NCBI GenBank assembly: GCA_020847555.1 | Contig: JADLBT010000234.1 | Location: forward strand, 1-10,344 | Length of the DNA: 10,344 nucleotides | Origin: Gemmataceae bacterium | GTDB taxonomy: Bacteria > Planctomycetota > Planctomycetia > Gemmatales > Gemmataceae | Reading direction: 5' to 3' | Shown: in pieces, positions 1 to 6,886 of the stretch | How positions within the stretch are numbered: the first letter of the stretch is position 1 | How the letters are laid out: every line of letters starts with the position of its first letter | Program-made: the position numbers and the translations under genes | The notes under the pieces: model-generated | Told to the model about the DNA's origin: nothing | Database searches by the model: none | Seen by the model: only the letters and a program-made list of their open reading frames with translations

Positions 1-45
1 ACAAGCGCCCGGCGCTGGCGCTCCGGGCTGGTGGCTGTGCTGCCG
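1..45. repeat. Palindromic repeat arm at the window edge
   Basis: The 13-mer AGCGCCCGGCGCT at 4-16 is itself a palindrome around one central base, and GGCGCT occurs again directly after it at 17-22. The 15 bases at 4-18 are identical to 4233-4247, the right arm of the perfect inverted repeat at 4217-4245. This looks like one arm of a dispersed element cut by the window start. It lies just past the stop of the minus-strand TIGR03067 gene, so it could also help end that transcript. No T-tract follows it in the visible part. Confidence 0.4.
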
Positions 46-498
46 TCACTGCTTGGCACGCTTGTAGCCCAGCAGTATCTGCCCCGTGCCCGCGGCAGTG
101 CTGAACTGCTTCGGGCGCTCCTTTCCGGGCTGGGCGAAACAAATCCGCATCTCGTCTTCCTTGATCTCGTAGATGCCCGGCATGGCCTGGTCCTTGTAGG
201 GGCCGTCCGCGGCGATGGCGTCGATCTGCTTCGGTGACTTGCCGGCGTCGAGCCTGATCGTCCCGGTCGTCCGCTGCCTGTCGCCGAGAACGACGGTGTA
301 CTTGCCGTCCTTGACGACCAGCTTGCTCTCGGCCATCCGCGCCTCCTCCGGGGTGGTCTTCTTGCCGTCCGCCTCGTGGACGACGACGCTCCAGGCTCCC
401 TCCATCGCCCTGAGATCCTTCTTGCTCGCCTCGTCCTGCGGGCGGGCCACCGCCGCCACCGCGAGCAGGACCGCCACGCCGAGACTGTAACGCGCCAT
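46..498 (-). CDS. TIGR03067 family small secreted protein
   Basis: A 150-residue protein of the TIGR03067 domain family, which is greatly expanded in Planctomycetota and has no settled function; the fold is thought to be lipocalin-like. Residues 1-20 form a signal peptide (short basic start, then an Ala/Val/Leu-rich core). The domain follows: DLRAMEGAW at 28-36 (family DLxxLQGTW), a KLVVKDGKYTV strand at 59-69, IRLDAGKSPKQID at 81-93, GIYEIKEDEMRICFA at 108-122, then PGKERPKQFST at 124-134 and a closing LLGYKR strand. The length is normal for a single-domain member. I chose the ATG at 498 because GGAGG lies 7 bases upstream and the signal peptide starts there; an in-frame ATG at 582 would add 28 residues unlike the family. 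It faces away from the DUF1559 gene across a 140-base divergent spacer. Family assignment is firm, biological role unknown. Confidence 0.88.
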   Translation of the reverse strand: MARYSLGVAVLLAVAAVARPQDEASKKDLRAMEGAWSVVVHEADGKKTTPEEARMAESKLVVKDGKYTVVLGDRQRTTGTIRLDAGKSPKQIDAIAADGPYKDQAMPGIYEIKEDEMRICFAQPGKERPKQFSTAAGTGQILLGYKRAKQ

Positions 499-638
499 GC
501 AGCCACCTCCAAACACGTTGCAGGAAGCGATACCAAATGTTCTGGCCGCCTTTTCCGGCTGACGGCCTTGGCACCGCAACAAGTTCGTTCTAGCAATAGC
601 GGTGACACCCGCCCGTTTCCAGGTCGGCAGGGCCAGCC
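499..638. promoter_or_regulatory. Divergent intergenic region
   Basis: This 140-base spacer separates the starts of the minus-strand TIGR03067 gene (498) and the plus-strand DUF1559 gene (639), so both promoters should lie in or near it. Ribosome binding sites are visible for both: GGAGG upstream of 498 on the minus strand and AGGG at 629-632, six bases before 639 on the plus strand. I cannot identify convincing -35/-10 pairs in either direction. Confidence 0.45.
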
Positions 639-1553
639 ATGCGATTCGTCCGGCACGCGGGCCGCTCGGGTCTGACCCGGGCGGAGACGATCGTGATCCT
701 GGTAGTCGGACTCACGCTGCTCGGGCTGCTGCTCACCCTGCTGCCACGCGCCCAGGAGGACTCGAACCGGGTCCAGTGCGCCTTCCACCTCAAGCAAATC
801 GGAGGCGCCGTCCAGCGCTACCACCAGCGCACGAAGTACCTGCCCGCCGCCCGCATCGCCGCCGGCTACGCCACCTGGGCGGTCCAGATCGCGCCGGACC
901 TGCGCGCCAACCAGGCCGGCCCGCTCGGCGGGTGGGATTTGCAGAAGTCGTACTACGCCCAGCCCGAGGCGGTACGCACCGAGCAGATTCCCGTCCTCTA
1001 CTGCCCGGCCCGCCGCCACCCGCCCCAACTCAGCATCGGCGAGGTCATGCGCGGCGCCAAACAGGGCGGCTTCTTCCCGGGCGCCCTCGGCGACTACGCC
1101 TGTGCCGCCGGCAACGGGGATCCGAATCACCCGTGGGACGGGCCGAACGCGAACGGTCCGATCATCCTCGGCGAGGTGCTCGAGCGCAAAGGCGACCTGA
1201 TCCTGCGCTGGCGGTCGCGGACCAGCCTGGAGGATCTGAAGGACCGGACGAGTTACGTGATCCTGCTCGGCGACAAGCACGTCCCGGCGGGCAAGTGGGG
1301 CCAGCCGGCGGTGGGCGACGGGTCGATCTACAACGGCGACTACCCTGCGAGCGCGACGCGCGTCGGCGGCCTCGGGCACGGCATCGCGCCGACGCCGGAC
1401 GCCCCCTTCGACATCAACTTCGGCAGCTACCACGTCAACGGCGTGTGCCAGTTCGTGTTCGCCGACAACAGCGTCAGGGCGCGCAGGCCCGACATCGACG
1501 TGCAGGTGCTGGGCCGACTGACGACGCGCGGACCGGCGGAGAAGCAACCATGA
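639..1553 (+). CDS. DUF1559 pseudopilin-like protein
   Basis: A 304-residue protein of the DUF1559 (PF07596) family, found in very large numbers in Planctomycetota; members have a type IV prepilin-like N-terminus and are presumed membrane- or envelope-anchored, with unknown role. The N-terminus GLTRAETIVILVVGLTLLG (11-29) matches the GFTLIELLVV class: a prepilin-type cleavage after G11, Glu at mature +5 (E16), then a hydrophobic helix to about residue 36. The family signature continues as NRVQCAFHLKQIGGAV (43-58). YCP at 121-123 and GDYACAAGN at 151-159 fit the usual mid-region. The C-terminal H-X9-DG motif is altered: H265 is followed by ten residues, then DN at 276-277 and SVR. Start: ATG 639 with AGGG six bases upstream. 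The stop overlaps the start of the DUF4432 gene (ATGA, 1550-1553), so the two are probably co-translated. Confidence 0.85.
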   Translation: MRFVRHAGRSGLTRAETIVILVVGLTLLGLLLTLLPRAQEDSNRVQCAFHLKQIGGAVQRYHQRTKYLPAARIAAGYATWAVQIAPDLRANQAGPLGGWDLQKSYYAQPEAVRTEQIPVLYCPARRHPPQLSIGEVMRGAKQGGFFPGALGDYACAAGNGDPNHPWDGPNANGPIILGEVLERKGDLILRWRSRTSLEDLKDRTSYVILLGDKHVPAGKWGQPAVGDGSIYNGDYPASATRVGGLGHGIAPTPDAPFDINFGSYHVNGVCQFVFADNSVRARRPDIDVQVLGRLTTRGPAEKQP

Positions 1554-2746
1554 CGCGGTACAAGAGCTGGATCCTCACCGACGTGGCGGCCGACCTGTGG
1601 GTCGATAGCTTCGGCCTGGGCAACGACAGCCTGCGCCTGCCGACGCCGCACTCGTGGTCGATCCACAAGCGCACCCTGCGCGGCGGACTGCGCGACGGCG
1701 TGGACGCGATCGAGGTCAACAACGGCGCCCTGTCATACTGGGTTCTGCCGACACGCGGCATGGGGCTGTGGCGCGGCGAGTATCGCGGCAACTTCCTCGG
1801 GTGGCGCGCCCCGGTACACGGTCCGGTCCACCCGAAGTTCGTGCAGCTGAACGACCGCGGCGGCATCGGCTGGCTGGCGGGGTTCGACGAGCTGCTGTGT
1901 CGGTGCGGGCTGTCCTCCAACGGTCCGCCTGGGGAGGATGCCTGGACCGACCGGGCCGGCCAGGCGCGACGCGAGACACTCACCCTCCACGGGCGGATTG
2001 CGAACCTGCCGGCGCACCACGTCGAGGTTCGCGTCGGCCTGGATCCGCCGTTCGAGCTGACGGTGATCGGCCAGGTCGAGGAGGCCGGGCTGTTCCTGCC
2101 GCACCTGTCCCTCACCTCGACGCTGACGACGGTGCCGGGGTCGAACCGGGTGGTGATTCACGACAGCATCGAGAACCGCGCTGCCGGTCCGGCCGAGATG
2201 CAGCTGCTCTACCACTGCAACGTCGGCCCGCCGTTCCTGGAAGCCGGCAGCCGAGTGCTGGTGCCGACGCGCGAGATGGCGCCGAAGACGGCGCGGGCGG
2301 CGGAGGGGATGCGCACGTTCGACACCTACGCCGGCCCGGCCGCCGGCTTCGCCGAGCAGGTGTACTGCTACGATCCGCTCGCCGAGCCGGGCGGGCGGAC
2401 GCTGGCGCTGCTCTACAACAGCACCGCCGACCGCGGGCTGGTGGTGCGCTTCAACCGCAACGAACTGCCGTGCTTCACGGTCTGGAAGAATACCGGGGCG
2501 GTTGAGGATGGGTACGTCACGGGGCTGGAGCCGGCGACGAATTATCCGAACGGCCGCGGGTATGAGCGCGAACAGGGGCGGGTCCACACCCTGGCGGCCG
2601 GCGGACGCTGGGAGTGCAAGTGGAGCCTGGAGGTCCACGACACGTCGGCGGGCGTCGCCGCCGTTCAGGCGGAGGTGGCGACGCTGCAGGCCCACGGCAA
2701 GGCGACGATCCACCCCACGCCGCAGCCGCGCTTCGCCCAGCCGTGA
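1550..2746 (+). CDS. DUF4432 family protein (aldose 1-epimerase-like fold)
   Basis: A 398-residue protein matching DUF4432, a family in the galactose-mutarotase superfamily, presumed to bind or epimerise a sugar; no substrate can be named. Recognisable blocks: a basic start region, then LPTRGMGLWRGEYRG (66-80), GWRAPV and GPVHPKFV (84-98), GWLAGFDELLCRCGL (107-121), LHGRIANLPA (146-155), LLYHCNVGPP (219-228) and GLEPATNYPNGR (325-336). Glu327 and His148/His222 sit where mutarotase-fold enzymes place catalytic or sugar-contacting residues; that is inference from motif position. No signal peptide is visible, so it is probably cytoplasmic. The start ATG at 1550 overlaps the DUF1559 stop by four bases and has GGAG nearby. 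The same frame stays open upstream to 602, but that stretch is a shadow of the DUF1559 gene. The last ~30 residues, ending in a PTPQPRFAQP tail, are probably unstructured. Confidence 0.82.
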   Translation: MTRYKSWILTDVAADLWVDSFGLGNDSLRLPTPHSWSIHKRTLRGGLRDGVDAIEVNNGALSYWVLPTRGMGLWRGEYRGNFLGWRAPVHGPVHPKFVQLNDRGGIGWLAGFDELLCRCGLSSNGPPGEDAWTDRAGQARRETLTLHGRIANLPAHHVEVRVGLDPPFELTVIGQVEEAGLFLPHLSLTSTLTTVPGSNRVVIHDSIENRAAGPAEMQLLYHCNVGPPFLEAGSRVLVPTREMAPKTARAAEGMRTFDTYAGPAAGFAEQVYCYDPLAEPGGRTLALLYNSTADRGLVVRFNRNELPCFTVWKNTGAVEDGYVTGLEPATNYPNGRGYEREQGRVHTLAAGGRWECKWSLEVHDTSAGVAAVQAEVATLQAHGKATIHPTPQPRFAQP

Positions 2747-2752
2747 ACGGGA

Positions 2753-2787
2753 CGGGCCAGCCGGAGCGGGAGGGTCCGGCTCGCCCG
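2753..2787. terminator. Hairpin between convergent genes
   Basis: The 46-base gap between the stops of the DUF4432 gene (plus) and the metallopeptidase (minus) is mostly one stem-loop: CGGGC (2753-2757) and AGCCGGA (2759-2765) pair with TCCGGCT (2775-2781) and GCCCG (2783-2787). This gives about 12 base pairs with one C-C mismatch and a nine-base loop. There is no T-tract on either side, so a factor-independent terminator is not certain. The position suggests a shared end for both transcripts. Confidence 0.45.
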
Positions 2788-2792
2788 GCGGG

Positions 2793-3917
2793 TCACTGAC
2801 GCGGGAACCCAGGAGGCGGCATCGGCTGGCCCATGACGGCCGGCGAGGCGAACGGCTGCCCCACCTCGGGCGAGGCCGGAGCCGGCTCCGGCGGCTGCAG
2901 CCGTACCGGCGCCGGCTGCCAGTTCTGGGCCGGGGCCGGCGTCGTCGGCTGGGCGGGTCGGGCCGGGTAGTCGGGCAAATAGCCGGGACGCGGGGTGTCG
3001 CCGAACCGCTGCCCCTGCTGCCCCTCGGCCGGCGGCACCCCACGGTAGATCGGGGTCGGCGTCAGCGGTTGGGCCGGCGGGGCCGTCAGCTGCACCACCG
3101 TCCGGCTCGTCGGCTCGGCCTGGACGACGGCCTGCTGCTTCGGCTGCTTCTTCAGCTGCGCCAGCTGCACGATGGTCGTCCCCTTCGTCTCGCGCAGGTG
3201 CTTCAGCCACGTCTGCTCCAGTTCCTCGACGCTCCGCAGCCCGTAGTGGGCGTGAGCCGCGCTGTCCCACCCGCGCGACATGCCGTGGGCGACGAACTGC
3301 AGGAACGTCTGCTTGTTGCTGATGTGAACGAGGTAGTGCGCCAGCGAGAACCCCTGGGCGTACAGGCACACCACCTTCTCGTGCTGCGCCGGGTAGTCCT
3401 TGAGGGCCATCAGACGGCGCAGCGGGAACTGCTGGCCGCGGTTGAGGATCTGCCGGACCAGTTTATCGTGCCGCTCCAGCTCGACGTCGTCCTCGGACAG
3501 CACCGACCCGCCCTCGTCGGCCCAGCGCGGGACCGGGCACCGGAAGTAGTACGCGAAGACGGTGTGCGTGACCTCGTGCGGCAGGACGCTGCTGAGCAGC
3601 CGGTCGAGCGGGCCGCGGATCTCCATCTTCATCGAGGAGACGCCGCCGCCCGGCTGAAAGATAAACGAGGTGGCGCCGCTGGGACCCTCCATCACCACCT
3701 GGACGTGCAAAGGGCACGGGTGCGGCCAGGTCGGCATCTCGTGCCCGAGCCACTCGATGGCTTTCTGCCGGCGGTAGTGCTCTGCGTACTGGCCGACCTG
3801 CTGGGCGATCTGGGGGGTGGGGGCGTGGACGACGAAGTTGGTGGTGCGGTGGGCGGCTCCCGTCGAGGCGAGGACGGCGACCAGAACGAGCGCAAGGATA
3901 CGGCGGCGCGACGACAT
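2793..3917 (-). CDS. Exported HExxH metallopeptidase (gluzincin-like) with Pro-rich tail
   Basis: A 374-residue putative zinc peptidase. Residues 1-22 are a signal peptide (MSSRRR, then a hydrophobic stretch ending near STGAA). The catalytic core carries HEVTH at 114-118 and, 17 residues on, ADEG with Glu135, the usual third zinc ligand in gluzincin-type (Peptidase MA-like) enzymes; the PRWADEG context is typical of that clan. YAQGFSLAHYLV (186-197) fits the helical second half of the domain. From about residue 265 to the end the protein is rich in Pro, Gln and Ala (for example PAPAQNWQPAP) and probably disordered. The start ATG at 3917 has GGAGG nine bases upstream and begins the signal peptide; an in-frame ATG at 4007 would add 30 unlikely residues. 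Substrate unknown; exact peptidase family not certain. It converges on the DUF4432 gene. Confidence 0.75.
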   Translation of the reverse strand: MSSRRRILALVLVAVLASTGAAHRTTNFVVHAPTPQIAQQVGQYAEHYRRQKAIEWLGHEMPTWPHPCPLHVQVVMEGPSGATSFIFQPGGGVSSMKMEIRGPLDRLLSSVLPHEVTHTVFAYYFRCPVPRWADEGGSVLSEDDVELERHDKLVRQILNRGQQFPLRRLMALKDYPAQHEKVVCLYAQGFSLAHYLVHISNKQTFLQFVAHGMSRGWDSAAHAHYGLRSVEELEQTWLKHLRETKGTTIVQLAQLKKQPKQQAVVQAEPTSRTVVQLTAPPAQPLTPTPIYRGVPPAEGQQGQRFGDTPRPGYLPDYPARPAQPTTPAPAQNWQPAPVRLQPPEPAPASPEVGQPFASPAVMGQPMPPPGFPRQ

Positions 3918-4059
3918 GCCGACAGGCCTCCGGAACGGTGCTCGGGAAGAGGGTTCGCGAGAGGAGAACGCTTCCCGGGAGATGTGTCCGCCGCAAGCAT
4001 ACAGCAAAACCGAAGCCGATCCAGGCGCCGCGACGTGTTTTGCCCCGCGGCGCGGCCTT

Positions 4060-4076
4060 AACGTACCGGGTACGTT
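4060..4076. repeat. Perfect 17-base dyad, possible operator
   Basis: AACGTACC, one central G, then GGTACGTT: eight perfectly matched bases on each side. It lies 143 bases upstream of the metallopeptidase start on the minus strand. Size and symmetry suit the binding site of a dimeric regulator, but no regulator gene is nearby and no second copy was seen. Confidence 0.4.
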
Positions 4077-4092
4077 GATGTTCGGGATCAGG

Positions 4093-4118
4093 AAAAATGG
4101 CCGGAGGGCCGGTCCGGC
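4093..4118 (-). terminator. Possible intrinsic terminator or attenuator on the minus strand
   Basis: Read on the minus strand, GCCGGA pairs with TCCGGC (4118-4113 with 4105-4100) around a seven-base loop, and five T residues follow two bases later (4097-4093). It lies about 175 bases upstream of the metallopeptidase start, in that gene's direction. It could end transcription entering from the right or act as an attenuator in a long leader. The stem is only six pairs. Confidence 0.28.
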
Positions 4119-4216
4119 GGGAAGTGCCGGTTGTAAGACTTACCATCCTGAGCGCCGCACGAAAATAAGATGAACAATGACAGGGAGAGAAGACCTGCCG
4201 ACCAGCCCGAAGCGTT

Positions 4217-4245
4217 AGCGCCGGGCGCTTGCAGCGCCCGGCGCT
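4217..4245. repeat. Perfect nested inverted repeat
   Basis: A 13-base arm at 4217-4229 (AGCGCCGGGCGCT) and its exact complement at 4233-4245 are separated by TGC. Each arm is also palindromic around its central base, so the element can fold as one long hairpin or two small ones. A further GGCGCT follows at 4250-4255. The right arm plus two bases recurs at 4-18, which points to a dispersed repeat family. No T-tract follows. Confidence 0.7.
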
Positions 4246-4383
4246 GGACGGCGCTACCTGGAGCTGAAGCGTCATTGGACCCTGTCGGCGGTCAGGGCTA
4301 CCGGACCAACCGCCATGACGCCGATGAGCCGGAAGCGCCACCCGCGAATAGGGCATGGCTTCCCAAAACATTCATTCTGTGCC

Positions 4384-4411
4384 TGGACGATTTCGCACGT
4401 TCAGCTATAAT
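4384..4411 (+). promoter_or_regulatory. Possible sigma-70 promoter upstream of EF-G
   Basis: TGGACG at 4384-4389 (four of six consensus bases) is followed after 16 bases by a perfect TATAAT at 4406-4411, in a local AT-rich patch of an otherwise GC-rich region. Transcription from here would give EF-G a leader of about 350 bases. A second -10-like TATAAC at 4592-4597 has no matching -35 at normal spacing. Confidence 0.35.
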
Positions 4412-4631
4412 AATAGCCACAGGTGTTCCCGGAGCGCGCCTGGGGCACCGTAACCATCCATGCGATCCACCCCGTTCCCGTTCTTTCCTGGCCGGGGTTT
4501 TGTCCGCAAGAACCACGAACCGGTGCAGGTCTCACAACCATCGAATTCCTGAACCGTCATTGTAATCGGTAGCGCCGGTTTGGCGGTGAGATATAACGTA
4601 TCCTGGATCGGTGCGGCGATCTGAACGAGCC

Positions 4632-4646
4632 GGAGAATGTTTCTCC
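4632..4646 (+). repeat. Small hairpin in the EF-G leader
   Basis: GGAGAA (4632-4637) and TTCTCC (4641-4646) form a perfect six-base stem with a TGT loop, about 125 bases before the EF-G start. It would lie in the leader if transcription starts at 4406-4420 or near 4600. Function unknown; a chance hairpin is possible. Confidence 0.3.
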
Positions 4647-4769
4647 TGCCGACCGCACGAGTTGTTGTTTTCTGGAGGAGTTGGTCGGAGAAAGGGTAGA
4701 GGCTCAGTGAGCCGCTGCGGGGAAACCGCCGGCCGAAGTCTGTGCCCTTCGTCACGCCGGCTGCCAAAC

Positions 4770-6878
4770 ATGCTCGAGAAACTGCGCAACATCGGCATCA
4801 TCGCCCACGTGGATGCGGGCAAAACCACCACGACCGAGCGCATCCTCTACTACGGCGGATCCAAGCACAAGGCAGGCGATGTCGATGAGGGCAACACCAC
4901 GACCGACTTCGACCCCCTGGAGAAGGCCAAGGGGATCACGATCAACAGCGCCGCCGTCACGGTCGAGTGGGACGACACCCGCATCACCCTGATCGACACC
5001 CCGGGCCACGTCGATTTCACCGCCGAGGTCGAGCGCTCCCTGCGCGTCCTCGACGGCGCCGTCGGCGTCTTCTGCGCTGTCGGCGGGGTCGAGGTGCAGA
5101 GCGAGAAGGTCTGGCACCAGGCCAACGAGTACCGGGTGCCGCGCCTCGCGTTCGTCAACAAGCTCGACCGGATGGGGGCCGACTTCTTCGGCTGCCTGGA
5201 GCAGATGAAGGAGAAACTGGAGCTGGTGCCGGCCGTCTGCACCATCCCGGCCGGCCAGTCGAGCGCGTTCGAGGGCGTCATCGATCTGGTACGCATGATG
5301 CTCTGGCGCCAGGATCCGACCGACCCGACGCACTTCCGGTATCGGTGGGAGGAGATCCCGTCCGCCCACCGTGCGCTCGCCGAGAAGTGGCGCGAGCGGC
5401 TGCTCGACGCGGCCTCGCACGCCGACGACGAGTTGCTCGAACTCGTCCTCGAGGGCCAGCCGGTCCCCGAGGCGGTGCTCCGCCGCGCGCTGCGGACCGG
5501 CACCCTTCAGGGCAAGATCACGCCGGTCCACTGCGGTTCGTCCAAGGAGTTCCACGGCGTGCGGCTGCTGCTGGACGCGGTGCGCGACTACCTGCCGACG
5601 CCGCGGGATCGGCCGCCGGTCCACGGCATCGTGCCGAAGAAGAAGGAGCGCGTCGAGCGCGGGCCGGACCCGTCGCAGCCGTTCAGCGGGCTGGCGTTCA
5701 AGACCGTCAGCGAGAAGCACGGCGACCTGGTGTTCGTGCGCATCTACTCCGGCGAGCTGCGTCCGGGCGACGTGATCCAGAATACCGGCATCGGCAAGCA
5801 GGAGCGGATCAGCCACATCTATCGCATGATGGGCGACCGGCGCGACCGCCTGGAAGTGGCCGGGCCGGGCGAGATCGTCGCGGTGGTCGGGCTGAAGCAC
5901 ACCGCGACCGGGCATACGCTGTGCGCTCAGGACCAGCCGGTTGTGCTGGAGGAGATCCGCTTCCCCGAGCCGGTTATCGCTCAGGCCATCACCCCGGCCA
6001 AGAACGTTGATGAGACGAAGCTGGCCGAGGCGCTGGGCAAGATGGTCCGGGACGATCCGACGCTGCGCGCCCGGACCGACCCGGAGACGAATCAGCTCAT
6101 TCTGAGCGGCATGGGCGAGCTGCACCTGGAGGTGGCCGTCCACAAGCTGCAGCGTGACCACGGCGTGCAGGTGACGGTCGGCGAGCCGATGGTGGCGTAC
6201 CGGCAGACGCTGTCAAAGGCGGTCGAGCTGGAGACGCGCTACATCAAGCAGTCGGGCGGGCGCGGCAAGTACGCCGTGATCGACATGAAGTTCGAGCCGC
6301 TGACCAAGGAGCAGGTCGAGGAGTGGACCGCCTACCAGGAGGAGCAGGGCGAGAAACGCGATCCGAACAACCTGTACTTCCTCGACAGGATCGTCGGCGG
6401 CGTGGTGCCGACCGAGTACATTCCGTCGGTGGAGGCGGGCTTCCGGCAGGGGTGCGCCAAGGGGGCCAAGTACGGCTTTCCGTGCGTGGACATCCAGGCG
6501 ACGCTGCTGGACGGCAAGGCGCACGATGTCGATAGCTCGGCCGACACGTTCAAGGCGGCGGCCGTCGAGTGCTTCCGCGACGCCCAGCTGAAGGCCGGGC
6601 TGACGCTGCTGGAGCCGATCATGAACGTCATGGTCTACGCGCCGGAGCAGTACCTCGGCGCGCTGACGGGCGACATCAACCGGCGGCGCGGCGAGATCCT
6701 CAACCTGAGCGTGGACAGAGGTCGCTGCCAGCTGCACGCCTACGTCCCGCTGGCGACGCTGTTCAACTACACCAACGACCTGCGCAACTCGACCGGCGGG
6801 ACGGCGTCGTTCAACATGGAGCCGAGCCACTACGCTCCGGTCAAGGAGGAGTTGGCCAAGCTGCGCGAGGCCAGCTGA
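4770..6878 (+). CDS. fusA: Translation elongation factor G
   Basis: A 702-residue EF-G, the GTPase that moves tRNAs and mRNA through the ribosome or helps recycle it. G domain: P-loop AHVDAGKT (12-19), switch I KGITI (54-58), DTPGH (76-80), NKLD (130-133) and GSS (256-258). Domain II runs to about 400, with domain III after it (SGMGELHLEV, 446-455). Domain IV has QSGGRGKYAVIDM (494-506), HDVDSS (585-590) and TFKAAA. Domain V has PIMNVMVYAPEQYLG (616-630) and DINRRRGEI (635-643). The length is normal. Two oddities: the usual ERGITI is AKGITI within an EF-Tu-like EKAKGITINSA, and about 20 extra charged residues fall at 512-535 in domain IV before IVGGVVP. The GDVDEGNTTTDF stretch recalls the spdEFG/mtEFG2 side of the family, so this may be one of several paralogues. 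Start 4770 fits homologues but lacks a clear Shine-Dalgarno; an in-frame GTG at 4707 has GAGG four bases upstream. Confidence 0.92.
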   Translation: MLEKLRNIGIIAHVDAGKTTTTERILYYGGSKHKAGDVDEGNTTTDFDPLEKAKGITINSAAVTVEWDDTRITLIDTPGHVDFTAEVERSLRVLDGAVGVFCAVGGVEVQSEKVWHQANEYRVPRLAFVNKLDRMGADFFGCLEQMKEKLELVPAVCTIPAGQSSAFEGVIDLVRMMLWRQDPTDPTHFRYRWEEIPSAHRALAEKWRERLLDAASHADDELLELVLEGQPVPEAVLRRALRTGTLQGKITPVHCGSSKEFHGVRLLLDAVRDYLPTPRDRPPVHGIVPKKKERVERGPDPSQPFSGLAFKTVSEKHGDLVFVRIYSGELRPGDVIQNTGIGKQERISHIYRMMGDRRDRLEVAGPGEIVAVVGLKHTATGHTLCAQDQPVVLEEIRFPEPVIAQAITPAKNVDETKLAEALGKMVRDDPTLRARTDPETNQLILSGMGELHLEVAVHKLQRDHGVQVTVGEPMVAYRQTLSKAVELETRYIKQSGGRGKYAVIDMKFEPLTKEQVEEWTAYQEEQGEKRDPNNLYFLDRIVGGVVPTEYIPSVEAGFRQGCAKGAKYGFPCVDIQATLLDGKAHDVDSSADTFKAAAVECFRDAQLKAGLTLLEPIMNVMVYAPEQYLGALTGDINRRRGEILNLSVDRGRCQLHAYVPLATLFNYTNDLRNSTGGTASFNMEPSHYAPVKEELAKLREAS

Positions 6879-6886
6879 CCCGAGCC

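Larger units (their letters stand above)
3918..4769. other. 852-base divergent region without a supported gene
   Basis: The region lies between the metallopeptidase start (minus) and the EF-G start (plus). It is less GC-rich in places than the genes around it. It holds the dyad at 4060-4076, a terminator-like hairpin at 4093-4118, the nested palindrome at 4217-4245, a possible promoter at 4384-4411 and a small hairpin at 4632-4646. An open frame at 4170-4565 (131 codons) has no recognisable domain, runs through the palindrome and lacks a good ribosome binding site, so I do not call it. I see no tRNA- or rRNA-like structure. A small RNA or a long structured leader for EF-G cannot be excluded. 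Confidence 0.6.

Noticed and set aside
602..1549. Upstream in-frame extension of the DUF4432 gene, giving a 714-residue protein
   Set aside because: It overlaps the well-supported DUF1559 gene in another frame, its translation is Arg/Pro/Ala-rich with no domain, and homologues start near 1550.
2502..4061. Plus-strand open frame of 519 codons opposite the metallopeptidase
   Set aside because: Antisense to a gene with HEVTH, Glu ligand and signal peptide; the translation is Arg/Leu/Gly-rich without any motif.
4170..4565. Plus-strand open frame of 131 codons
   Set aside because: No recognisable domain, no good ribosome binding site, and it runs through the palindrome at 4217-4245; likely chance in GC-rich DNA.
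4752..6161. Minus-strand open frame of 469 codons opposite EF-G
   Set aside because: Shadow of the EF-G gene; its composition follows the codon bias of the real frame and no domain is visible.
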